A stretch of DNA of 64,000 nt from assembly GCA_030447385.1 (NCBI GenBank), contig JAUJOY010000001.1:126770-190769 (forward strand), written 5' to 3'. Positions 8,201-15,295 of the stretch are shown here, piece after piece. Below the pieces are notes generated by a model. The model ran no database searches. It worked only from the letters and a program-made list of their open reading frames with translations, and had not been told where the DNA came from. Each line of letters begins with the position of its first letter. Within the stretch, counting starts at the first letter, position 1. Both the position numbers and the translations under genes were made by a program. Origin of the DNA: Mycobacteriales bacterium. GTDB taxonomy: Bacteria; Actinomycetota; Actinomycetes; Mycobacteriales; SCTD01.

Positions 8201-9323
8201 GCTGCTCCACGGCTGCCCGCAGGACCTGGATCCAGGGCCAGTACGCCGGTGCGCCCTCGCCATCCGGGCACCGTCCGCTCAGGACCATCGCACCCGTGCG
8301 GCTCGCGTCGCGGGCGAGCTCCGCGGACAGCCGGGTCTTGCCGATGCCCGGCTCGCCGAGCAGCAGCACGAGCCCGCCCTGGCCCCTGTCGGCGTCGGCG
8401 AGAGCGGTGCGCAGGACATCGAGCTCGGGCTCCCGGCCCACGAACAGCGACCGCTCCTGCGGGTCCGCCTCCGGTGGCGGGCCGAGCATCGCGTCGAGCG
8501 CACCTGCCACGTCGGCAGCGTCAGGGGGCCGGTCAGCGGGGTCGGCCGCCAGCAACCGCAGCACGAGAGCATCGAGCGCCCCGGGGACACCTGGACGGTG
8601 CCGGGAGGGCGCCTCGTGGCCCTGCCCGCGTTGCAGGCTCAGGAAGGAGGGCAGTCCCGGGGCAGGCAAGGGAGGCCGGCCCACGAGGAGCTCCCACAGG
8701 ACGACGCCGAGGGAGTAGAGGTCGGCGCGCCGGTCCGGCGGCGCGCCGAGCGCCTGCTCCGGAGCCACGTAGGCGAGGGTGCCGACCACCGCTTGCGGCT
8801 CGACCGTGCGGTCCTCTTCGAAGGCGGCCAGGCCGAGGTCCCCCAGCACCGCTCGACCCTCCGCCGTCAGCCAGATGTTCTCGGGCGCGACATCCCGGTG
8901 GACCAGCCGCCGGGCGTGCAGGTCGGCCAGAGCGAGCGCGAGGTCACGGGCCAGCGCGAGCGCCCGCGGGAGGGGGACGCGGCCCCCGGTCAGCAGATCA
9001 CGGACGGACCCGCCTTCGAGGTACTGCGTCACGACGAACGGCCGGTCGCCGACCTGCCCGACGTCATGCACGCCGACGACGCCCTGGCTCGCGTCGAAGC
9101 CGGCGGTCAGAGCAGCCTCCCGGCGGAGGCGAGCGGCCTCGCCCGGGTCGTCGCTGCGCAACAGAGACAGCGTCACCTGCCGATCCAGCCAGGTGTCGGT
9201 GACCAGCAGCACCCGCTTGCGGGACCCCTCCCCCAGGGGCCGCTGGACGCGGTAGCGGCCGGCGAGAAGCGCGCCGTCCGCTGCGCAGGCGCAGGGCGGT
9301 CCGCTGCAGACGGCGCAGGTCAC
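5238..9323 (-). CDS. Multidomain kinase-like / AAA ATPase / TPR / class III nucleotide cyclase
   Basis: 1361 residues. A Cys-rich N-terminus (Cys3, 6, 11, 13) leads into a Ser/Thr-kinase-like domain (about 20-280) with a Gly loop near 30, HRDVAPEN (Asp144, Asn149), DLG (Asp162) and APE. An AAA-16 ATPase follows (Walker A GEPGIGKT 323-330; Walker B LVLVVLDDVHWAD), then a long helical TPR region, then a class III cyclase from about 1194 with metal Asp1200 (TDIAGST), Lys1240 and Asp1244 (KSLGDG), and Arg1300. The kinase VAxK lysine is Ser53 and the cyclase transition-state Asn is Val1296, so either activity could be reduced. It overlaps the upstream Crp-type gene by ATGA, so the two are co-translated. 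cAMP or cGMP product cannot be told from sequence. Confidence 0.88.
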   Translation of the reverse strand: MTCAVCSGPPCACAADGALLAGRYRVQRPLGEGSRKRVLLVTDTWLDRQVTLSLLRSDDPGEAARLRREAALTAGFDASQGVVGVHDVGQVGDRPFVVTQYLEGGSVRDLLTGGRVPLPRALALARDLALALADLHARRLVHRDVAPENIWLTAEGRAVLGDLGLAAFEEDRTVEPQAVVGTLAYVAPEQALGAPPDRRADLYSLGVVLWELLVGRPPLPAPGLPSFLSLQRGQGHEAPSRHRPGVPGALDALVLRLLAADPADRPPDAADVAGALDAMLGPPPEADPQERSLFVGREPELDVLRTALADADRGQGGLVLLLGEPGIGKTRLSAELARDASRTGAMVLSGRCPDGEGAPAYWPWIQVLRAAVEQLGKDTLRELLGWDADLLEALLASSAAEGSGLDGEDARFRLFDTVSRVLHGIAGTGLVLVVLDDVHWADLASLALLRHAAREAAGNRLLLVACARELTSPLPDLAAALGALSTPAARTLTLRGLPLGAAEQLVSGLSGLSLAAPSIRTLHDRTEGNPFFLSELVHLLLAEHRLQGPAALPVDAGVPGGVRELLLRRLEQVGPGCVTLLRTCAVLGREVPLDLLARVSGRTGPELLPLLHEAVGQRLLVPLPGVRAAHRFPHALVQEVLYDSIGPLERAQLHLLAGRALLDLRADELEERAAELAGHFVRAADAGSPRLAVQWSIRAARVAEAAGGWEEAVAHYEKARHLAEGLPAGEDRPPPGELLLALGEAQCRAGRADESRATFSRAAELALLLGEPELLARAALGTGNGLGGFGFAERADGELLALLEESLAMLDEQDSALRVRVLARLSTELYFTPFQSRRLELSTQALEMAVRLGDRRVELVARYSRTWALLGPDGLEERRTSAERVLRLARSLEDADMVFRAHHLRINIWLESGQLEQAEAEIDSCRRLAALTRHPVHRWQVAVWDAMRALLEGNVREADRLKDEALRLGRRGHADMAMVVYGAQTMVTRWAQGQLHEVVAAARSFADRYPHAPAWRAALAYIYTETDRPEAAQAELDVLAARDFADLPRDGNFLTAATFAAMTAARVSDVARCGQLLALLDPYADRYVVIAAGAVAFTSVELPLAMLCRALGQWDRARQHLQQASRRHQQRGARGLEVLTAHEQVTTLLRTGQPADRIAAEQVAAGATRLADSLDMPRHATLLRASAPAPGAPVTLLLTDIAGSTALTERLGEELGFRLLGDHRKLAEDLASRHRGTALKSLGDGVLLAFPDAADALRCAAQLQLRAGDSGTGLRLGVHTGAVLREGASMYGRTMVLAFRIAARARAGEVLLSVDTRTAVSNAAGLAFDRGCRMRLKGFAEPVLVHRLLWQQLPAVSLSGS

Positions 9324-10051
9324 CGGTCCTCCACGACCGGCCGCTCCTGAAGGCCCGCTCGTCGCCGCAGGGCCTCGACGTCGTCGAGCACGATCTCCCG
9401 GCCCTGCACGTGTAGCAGCCCCCGTGCGGCGAACACGGCGAGGACCTGGTTGAGGCTCTGCCGGCTTCCGCCTGCCAGCTCGGCGATCCGCGCCTGACCG
9501 AGCCGGACGACGCGCGGCCCGCCACTCTCACCGGCCAGCAGGACGAGCGTCTTCGCCACTCGGCCGGACAGGTCCAGCAGCACCGCATCCGCTGCCGATG
9601 CCGACGCGCGGCGCACCATGTCGCCCAGCGCAGCGAGCAGCCCGTCCAGGAAGCCCGAGCTCCCCGCGGCGCAGCGCAGCAGCTCGTCGCGGTGCAGCTC
9701 GAGAGCCAGCGTCATCTCGACCGCCTCGACCGTCGCCGTCCGCGGCGAGCGGTCCAGCACCGTCACCTCGCCGATCACCGCCGGCGGCCGCAGGTGGGCG
9801 ACAGCCGCCCGCCTCGTCGACGAGGCGCGGTAGACCGTGGCGGATCCCTCGAGCAGCACGAGGACCGAACCGCCAGGCTCGCCCTCCCGGACCAGAGCCG
9901 TCCCGGGCCCGAAGCGACGCAGCCGGGCGACCTCGGCCAGTCCAGCCAGCGCCTCGGGACCGAGGCGGCCGAGCAAGGTCGTGCGGCTCAGTGCCGCAGC
10001 GCAGGCAGCCTGGTCCCAGGTACCCGACGCCGCCACGGCTCTGGCTGCCAC
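9320..10051 (-). CDS. Crp/Fnr family transcriptional regulator
   Basis: 243 residues: an N-terminal cNMP-binding barrel (about 25-145) and a C-terminal Crp-type winged helix (RIAELAGGSRQSLNQVLAVFAARGLL). The binding cassette keeps Glu in GEVTVLD and Arg in SPRTATVE, the residues that contact the cyclic nucleotide ribose and phosphate, so ligand binding is plausible. It is the first gene of a two-gene operon and overlaps the cyclase fusion by four bases. The arrangement suggests that the cyclase makes the ligand for this regulator. An 18-bp dyad at 10109-10126, 58 bp before the start, is a candidate site of autoregulation. Confidence 0.9.
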   Translation of the reverse strand: MAARAVAASGTWDQAACAAALSRTTLLGRLGPEALAGLAEVARLRRFGPGTALVREGEPGGSVLVLLEGSATVYRASSTRRAAVAHLRPPAVIGEVTVLDRSPRTATVEAVEMTLALELHRDELLRCAAGSSGFLDGLLAALGDMVRRASASAADAVLLDLSGRVAKTLVLLAGESGGPRVVRLGQARIAELAGGSRQSLNQVLAVFAARGLLHVQGREIVLDDVEALRRRAGLQERPVVEDR

Positions 10052-10108
10052 GTACAGCTCCCCTCCCCACCAGCGGGCACGTCCGTCTTACCGCAGTGAC
10101 GTGGAAAC

Positions 10109-10126
10109 TGTCAGGTTTCGGACAGC
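10109..10126. promoter_or_regulatory. Candidate Crp-family operator
   Basis: Dyad CTGTC-N8-GACAG (CTGTCAGGTTTCGGACAG) in the divergent promoter between the Crp-type gene (start 10051) and the DUF4255 gene (start 10174). An overlapping GAAAC-N6-GTTTC repeat lies at 10105-10120. A similar sequence at 5235-5252 matches 14 of 18 positions but covers the stop codon of the cyclase gene, so it may be coincidental. It does not match the E. coli CRP consensus. Confidence 0.35.
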
Positions 10127-10173
10127 CCGCCAGGGGCCGGCGTGAAGGGTCACCTGCACGCCGCCCGGTGTTC

Positions 10174-10671
10174 ATGACAGCCTCGAGCAATGCGGGCTCC
10201 CGGGCAGCAGACGTGGTGAGCGCTCCCCTCGTCCTCGCTGCGGCGACCGCAGCTGTGCGCGACCTCCTGCAGAACGCGCTGACCGCGGACTTCCCCGGTG
10301 CCGTCGTGAGCACGCACACCCCCGACCGGGTCCCGGACGACGGCCTGCAGAGCCGGCTGAACCTCTTCCTGTTCCGGGTCGCGCCGGACGCCGAGACGGG
10401 GATGACGCTGCACTACCTGCTCACGGCCTACGCGGCCGAGGATGACCAGCTCACCAGCCAGCGCCTGCTGGGCCGTGCCGCCGGGCTGCTGCAGGAGTGC
10501 CCCGTGCTGTCCGGCGCCGCGCTGGCGACCGGCTCGGGCGTACGCCAGATCCGCCTGTCCGCAGACGATCTGCCCATCGAGCGGCTGTTCCAGCTCTGGA
10601 CGACGTTCCGCTCGCCGTACCGGCTCTCGCTGGCCTACCGCGCACAGGTCGTCGTGGACGAAGCGACGTGA
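10174..10671 (+). CDS. DUF4255 / Pvc16-type N-terminal domain protein
   Basis: 165 residues from the ATG at 10174 (a GTG at 10216 is also possible). The pattern LNLFLFRVAPD...LHYLLTAYA...LLGRAAGLLQECPVL...LWTTFRSPYRLSLAYR fits the Pvc16_N (DUF4255) family. Members form the tube-cap/terminator protein in extracellular contractile injection systems and also occur in phage-tail-like clusters. None of the other expected genes (sheath, tube, baseplate, AAA ATPase) is present here, so this is an orphan or a reused copy. It overlaps the next gene by GTGA, implying translational coupling with a methyltransferase. Confidence 0.78.
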   Translation: MTASSNAGSRAADVVSAPLVLAAATAAVRDLLQNALTADFPGAVVSTHTPDRVPDDGLQSRLNLFLFRVAPDAETGMTLHYLLTAYAAEDDQLTSQRLLGRAAGLLQECPVLSGAALATGSGVRQIRLSADDLPIERLFQLWTTFRSPYRLSLAYRAQVVVDEAT

Positions 10672-11498
10672 CGACCGCCGCGGAGCGCTGGCAGGAGATG
10701 GTGCGGGAGCGGCTCGCGGCGATGTTCGTCCTCGGCCCGGAGCAGGACGGGATCGACCCGAGCTTCTGGAGCGGGCGTGCGGACCGCTACGCCCGCCGGG
10801 TGGCCGGAACCGTCGAGCACGACCCGCTGCTGCCCCGTGTGCGGCGGGCCGTGGACGCCGACACGGTGGTGCTCGACGTCGGTGCCGGCACCGGGAGGTT
10901 CGCGCTTGCGCTGGCCGGGGACGTCAGGGAGGTCGTGGCCCTGGACCCCAGCGACCAGATGCTGCGGGTCCTCACCGAGCACGCCGCCGGCCGCGGGGTG
11001 ACCAACGTCCGCACCGTCTGCGGCCGGCTCGACGAGCACGGCGACCTGCGCGGTGACGTCGTGCTGTGCGCCCATGTCCTGCCGCTGGTGCCCGACGCTG
11101 CCCGTTTCCTGTCGCGGCTCGACGGGGCCGCCCGTCGGCAGGTGTTCGTCTGCATGGGAGCGGGCGCCGCCGACCTGCGCACCGAGCCGCTCTGGCGCCA
11201 CTTCCACGGCCGATCGCGGCCACCGACGCCGTCCTACCTGGAGGCGATCGCCGTTCTCGGCGAGCTCGGCATCCGGCCCGAGGTGGAGGTGGTCGAGGCG
11301 CCTGCGAGCTCGCCCTACGCCTCCCTCGACGAGGCCGTCGAGGACCACGTCGACCTCCTGCGCCTCGACAGCGTCGAGGACGTGCGCCCTGAGCTGCGCC
11401 GGGTGCTGGAGACGTGGCTGGTGCGCACGGCGGACGGCGCATGGCGTGCGCCGGTACCCGTCCTGCCGGTGGCGATCCTGTCGTGGTCGCCGCGGTGA
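10668..11498 (+). CDS. Class I SAM-dependent methyltransferase
   Basis: 276 residues from the GTG at 10668, overlapping the preceding stop. Motif I is clear (VLDVGAGTGRFALAL, about residues 65-79), followed by VVALDPSDQML (acidic residue binding the SAM ribose) and VVLCAHVLPLVPD in the motif IV region. Substrate is not predictable. The N-terminal region (about 1-60, including DPSFWSGRADRYARRV) is typical of UbiE/BioC-like small-molecule methyltransferases. The DUF4255 gene is its co-transcribed partner. Confidence 0.85.
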   Translation: MTTAAERWQEMVRERLAAMFVLGPEQDGIDPSFWSGRADRYARRVAGTVEHDPLLPRVRRAVDADTVVLDVGAGTGRFALALAGDVREVVALDPSDQMLRVLTEHAAGRGVTNVRTVCGRLDEHGDLRGDVVLCAHVLPLVPDAARFLSRLDGAARRQVFVCMGAGAADLRTEPLWRHFHGRSRPPTPSYLEAIAVLGELGIRPEVEVVEAPASSPYASLDEAVEDHVDLLRLDSVEDVRPELRRVLETWLVRTADGAWRAPVPVLPVAILSWSPR

Positions 11499-11535
11499 GG
11501 TCACGGGAGCCGAGGTAGCGGCCGTCGAGGCCGGC

Positions 11536-12171
11536 TCAGCTGCTGCGGGGCCGGGCCGTCGGCTGCGCCGAGGCCTGGGGGACGGGCTCCTGCCCCGGAG
11601 CCCGGTCGGGCCTGGAGGGCTTGACCGGCACTCCCTTGCGGTCGACCTGCTCGCCGATCCGCGCCGTCAGCTCCGCCGCCCGCGTGTCGGCCTGCGCCTG
11701 GGTCAGCCGGCCGGCCGCGACGTCCTCGGCGAGGTGGGTGTTCGCGGCGTCGACCAGCGACCCGACGAGCCTGTCCCTGGTGACCATCTTGCTTCGCGCG
11801 ACGTCCGCCAGCGAGTGGCCACCCTGCAGCGCCGTCCGCAGCTCCTCGACCGTCATCCCGAGCGTCGTCGCGGCCGTCCCCAGCCCGCGCGGCCCGCCGC
11901 GGTGCCCGTGCGGCCCCCCGGGACGGCGGGCCGGGAGCTTCCCGTTCAACGCCGCGGCCACCCTGTCGGCCTGCGCCTGGGTGAGAGTCCCGTCCGACAC
12001 GAGCCCGCGAAGGGCCTCCCGGATCTTCGTGATCCGCTCCCCGGCGGTGGCCGTCGCCGTGGTCGGGTCCGTCGCGGCAACCGCAAGAGCCGGAGCCACG
12101 ACCAGGCCGGTCGTCAGTCCGCCCAGCCCGAGTGCCGCCGCCAGGACCACCTTGCCGGTCGTGCTGTTCAT
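11536..12171 (-). CDS. Secreted Ala-rich helical protein with duplicated motif
   Basis: 211 residues with a cleavable signal peptide (KVVLAAALGLGGLTTGLVVAPALAVAA, cleavage near residue 33). The mature part carries two related helical segments, GTLTQAQADRVAAAL and GRLTQAQADTRAAEL, around a Gly/His/Arg-rich linker and a VEELRTALQGGHSLADVA helix. The tail is Pro/Arg-rich. Such LTQAQAD repeats occur in many actinobacterial exported proteins of unknown function. It lies upstream, in the minus-strand sense downstream, of the damaged two-component system, so it may be a regulated target; that is inference. Confidence 0.75.
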   Translation of the reverse strand: MNSTTGKVVLAAALGLGGLTTGLVVAPALAVAATDPTTATATAGERITKIREALRGLVSDGTLTQAQADRVAAALNGKLPARRPGGPHGHRGGPRGLGTAATTLGMTVEELRTALQGGHSLADVARSKMVTRDRLVGSLVDAANTHLAEDVAAGRLTQAQADTRAAELTARIGEQVDRKGVPVKPSRPDRAPGQEPVPQASAQPTARPRSS

Positions 12172-12282
12172 TCGATTCCTCCGGGCTCCTCGGAGGGCGG
12201 GCGGCCCTCACGGGTCCCACGGTCGCTGACGAACATGGCAGGAACCTGGGCCCCGCCTGGCAGAACCCTGTGAACCTGCGCG

Positions 12283-13711
12283 TCAGGTGGGCGGGCCGGC
12301 CACCGGCAGGATCACCCGGAACGTCGCCCCCCGGCCGGGGGCCGTGTCGAGCTCCAGGCGTCCACCGGAGGCCCGCACCAGTGCGGCCACGATGGACAGC
12401 CCGAGCCCCGAACCGCCGCTGGCCCGGGTGCGAGATGCGTCCGCCCGGTAGAAGCGCTCGAACACCCGTGCCGCGACGTCCGCGCGCATCCCCGGCCCCT
12501 CGTCGGCGACCTCGAGGACGGCCTGACCATCCCGGGCACCCACCCGTACCTGAACCGGCGTGCCGTTCGGGGTGTGCTGCAGCGCGTTGCCCACGAGGTT
12601 GGTCAGCACCTGGCGCAGCCGCGCCTCGTCACCGCGTACGAGCGGTACACCGTCCGCGACCGTCAGGGTCACCGGTCGCTCCGGCTCCAGGACCAGCGCG
12701 CCGGAGACGGCGTCACCGGCCAGCACGGCGAGGTCCACCTCGGACAGCTGCAGCGGCCGCTGCTCGTCCAGCCGCGCCAGCGCGAGCAGGTCCTCCACGA
12801 GCAAGCCCATCCGGCTCGCCTCGTCCTCGATCCGGCGCAGCAGCCTCGTCACGTCCGCCGGATCAGTGACGGCGCCCTGCCGGTGCAGCTCGGCGAAGCC
12901 GCGGATGGACGTCAGCGGCGTACGCAGCTCGTGGCCGGCATCGGCGACGAAACGGCGCACCCGGTCCTCGGAGGCCGCTCGCGTGGCGAAGGCGGTCTGC
13001 ACCTGACCGACCATGGAGTTGAACGACGCTGCCAGGGTGCCGGTCTCGGTCCTGGGGTTGCGCGCCGGGACGCGCCTCGTCAGGTCGCCGGCCGCCACAG
13101 CAGCCGCGGCCTCCTCCACGTCGACCAGTCCCCGCAGGCTCGACCGGACGACGACGCATGCCAGCCCGCTCACCGCCAGCAGCACCAGCGTGCCGATCAG
13201 CGCCTGGAGCAGGGCCAGCCGGTCCACGGTGCGCTCGAGCTCACCGAGGTCGGCCGCCACGACGACGCTGCCGTCGTCCGCGGGTAGCGGCACCGCAGCC
13301 ACCCGCCAGCTGCCGTCGCCGTCAGCCGCCTCGACGGTGAACGCGCTCGCGTTGCGCTCGCGCACCGCCGCCACGTCCAGCGGCGGCAGGGCCGGGGCAC
13401 CGGCATCGGCCGTGTCCGCCCTGACCACGGTGCCCCCCGCGTCCAGCACCGCGAGATACAGCTCCCCGGGCAGCCGGTCGCGAGGAACCGGCCGTCGTCC
13501 ACCCGGCCCGTCCCGCCCTGGACCGGCACGCGGCCCGGCGTCCCTCCGCAGCGCAGGGCTGTCCAGCGCCGCGGTCCACCCGCTCCAGCTGGTAGCTGCG
13601 CAGTGCCGATGTGGCGGCGACACCGGCCACGACCGGCCCCGCCCCGACGAGCAGCACGAGTCCCGCGACCAGCCGGACGCGCAGGGGCAGCCCGCCGAGG
13701 AACGAGCTCAC
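12283..13711 (-). CDS. Sensor histidine kinase, frameshifted near the N-terminus
   Basis: Membrane kinase of the OmpR-linked type. The GTG at 13711 overlaps the response-regulator stop (GTGA) and opens with LRVRLVAGLVLLVGAGPVVAG (TM1). After SYQLERVDR the frame must shift by one: reading continues as ALDSPALRR in the frame that runs to 12283. A single extra base around 13568-13574 explains it. Downstream are the extracytoplasmic sensor, TM2 (LIGTLVLLAVSGLACVVV), HAMP, the H box (DAGHELRTPLTS), the N box (VGNALQHTPNG), G1 (DEGPGM) and G2 (GSGLGLSIV), all intact. As written, no single frame contains both TM1 and the kinase core. Real pseudogene or sequencing indel cannot be told apart here. Confidence 0.75.
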
Positions 13712-14283
13712 CGGGGAAGGCGCAGCACGTAGCCGACGCCGCGCAGGGTGTGCAGCAGCCGCGGCTCGGTCGTGTCGAGCTTGAGGAAGTACCGCAGCAG
13801 CTGGAACTCCGTGGGCGACAGGCTGACCGGCTGTCCGGCCTTCCACGCCTCGTGGCTGTCCTCGTCCAGCTCGAGATCGGCGAACGACAGCCGCGCGGAG
13901 CGCCCACCGGTACGTCGCAGCACCGCCCGGATGCGGGCGACGACCTCCTCGAGCGAGAAGGGCTTGGTGACGTAGTCGTCTCCCCCGAGCGTCAGCCCCC
14001 TGACCTTGTCGGCGGGAGCATCGCGGGCGGTGAGGAACAGCACGGGCGTACGCGAACCGCCGGCCCGCAGGGCCCGCAAGACCTCGAGGCCGCCCAGAAC
14101 GGGCATCATGACGTCGAGCACCAGCAGGTCCGGGGAGAAGTCGCGGGCCACCTCGAGAGCCTCCTGACCGTCGGCGGCGGTGCGGACGTCGAAGCCCGCG
14201 AAGCGCAGGCTGACCGACAGCAGCTCGACGATGCTCGGCTCGTCGTCGACGACGAGGATGCCCGCCTCAGGCGGTGCCACCAC
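13708..14283 (-). CDS. OmpR-family response regulator with internally truncated DNA-binding domain
   Basis: 191 residues; the family is usually about 225-230. The receiver domain is intact: Asp13/Asp14, phospho-acceptor Asp57 (LLVLDVMMP), Thr85 and Lys107. The winged-helix domain begins normally (LSPTEFQLLRYF, to residue 166) and then jumps directly to LDTTEPRLLHTLRGVGYVLR. The roughly 35-38 residues that normally lie between, including the transactivation loop and recognition helix, are absent. The loss is in frame. The protein should still accept phosphate but probably cannot bind DNA in the usual way. It is co-translated with the frameshifted kinase downstream. Confidence 0.85.
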   Translation of the reverse strand: MVAPPEAGILVVDDEPSIVELLSVSLRFAGFDVRTAADGQEALEVARDFSPDLLVLDVMMPVLGGLEVLRALRAGGSRTPVLFLTARDAPADKVRGLTLGGDDYVTKPFSLEEVVARIRAVLRRTGGRSARLSFADLELDEDSHEAWKAGQPVSLSPTEFQLLRYFLKLDTTEPRLLHTLRGVGYVLRLPR

Positions 14284-14356
14284 CCCATCCTCCCGGTGCC
14301 CGCTGAAGGACTGCTGTCAGCGACCTGGGAACAGCCTGTGAGATGACTGCCCCCCG

Positions 14357-15295
14357 TCAGGGGCGGAACAGGGTGCTGAGCTCCTCGAGCAGCGCCAGCA
14401 CCTCTCGCGCCGTGGCGCTGTTGATGGGACCGAGTCGCTCGTAGAGCCGGACCTGCAGCGCAGCGGTCACGTCGTAGGACGTCGCCGTCTCGCTGTGCGC
14501 CCGCAGGAACAGGTACCAGTCCCGGGCGGGGATCCCCAGCACCTCGTGGCGCCAGGTCCGGGCGAGGAAGTCGTCCATCAGCGGCGTGCAGCCGGGCAGG
14601 CTGCCGAACTCCCGGCAGGAGTCCTCATCGGGGTAGGCGTCCGCATGCGCGGTCCGGGCCGGATAGGGCTGCGCGTCGGGCGGGTGGTAGATGCCCTCGA
14701 CGCTTCCCGTCGACCGGCGGCTCCGCTCCCAGCAGTGGTCGCGCCAGAGGGCGGTGAACCGGGCGCTCGCCACCCACGGCTGGACCACCCGCACCGTCCC
14801 GGCGGTGGCGGCCGACAGGTGCCAGGGCACGACGCAGATCAGGTCGTGGGCTGCGCACGCGGCGGGGGTGGCGCGGTAGCGCAGGTCCGGGGCACCTTCC
14901 TTGGCCAGCAGGAACCACGCGTGCAGCACGATGCCGAAGACGATCCACGGACCGTCCGGCTGCTGTCGCACGAGCCGCACGCCCGGGAAGGCGGACCGGG
15001 ACCGCTCGAACGAGCAGCCCGGCCACTGCCCCTGCGGGTCCCACACCTCCCGGAGCCGGTTCAGGGCGCGTACGACCTCGCCCTCGATCGCGTCCCGCAG
15101 GAGGCTGTGCAGGCCGAACAGGTCGTGGGCATCCACGTCCGAGATGCGGCTGTCAAGGCGGAAGTGGGCCGGAACAGCCAGCAGCGCGTTGCGCACGCCG
15201 CCCTGCAGGGCCGTCCTCGGGTCGTGCTCGTCCAGCGGCTCCTCGACCGGCGGCGGCGGGCAGGTCAGGACATCACGTGGTCGTGCAGCTGGCAC
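14357..15295 (-). CDS. Conserved hypothetical protein paired with MEDS sensor
   Basis: 312 residues from the GTG at 15295, which overlaps the end of the MEDS gene by 31 bp (a GTG at 15196 is the alternative). No signal peptide or membrane segment. Well-folded appearance with many Trp/His: RNALLAVPAHFRLDSRIS, then AIEGEVVRALNRLREVWDP, a hydrophobic strand block (WIVFGIVLHAWFLLAKEG), LICVVPWHLSAA and a C-terminal helical part. I do not recognise the family with confidence. The strand block is reminiscent of PD-(D/E)XK nuclease-like folds, but the catalytic E-x-K position would read V-x-H, so nuclease activity is not supported. Confidence 0.7.
   Translation of the reverse strand: MPAARPRDVLTCPPPPVEEPLDEHDPRTALQGGVRNALLAVPAHFRLDSRISDVDAHDLFGLHSLLRDAIEGEVVRALNRLREVWDPQGQWPGCSFERSRSAFPGVRLVRQQPDGPWIVFGIVLHAWFLLAKEGAPDLRYRATPAACAAHDLICVVPWHLSAATAGTVRVVQPWVASARFTALWRDHCWERSRRSTGSVEGIYHPPDAQPYPARTAHADAYPDEDSCREFGSLPGCTPLMDDFLARTWRHEVLGIPARDWYLFLRAHSETATSYDVTAALQVRLYERLGPINSATAREVLALLEELSTLFRP

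Noticed and set aside
10174-10671. Prophage or contractile injection cluster
   Set aside because: Only one Pvc16-like gene is present; no capsid, tail, integrase or baseplate genes nearby.
14357-15295. Restriction endonuclease assignment
   Set aside because: The apparent nuclease-like strand lacks the E-x-K residues and no methylase or specificity gene is adjacent.
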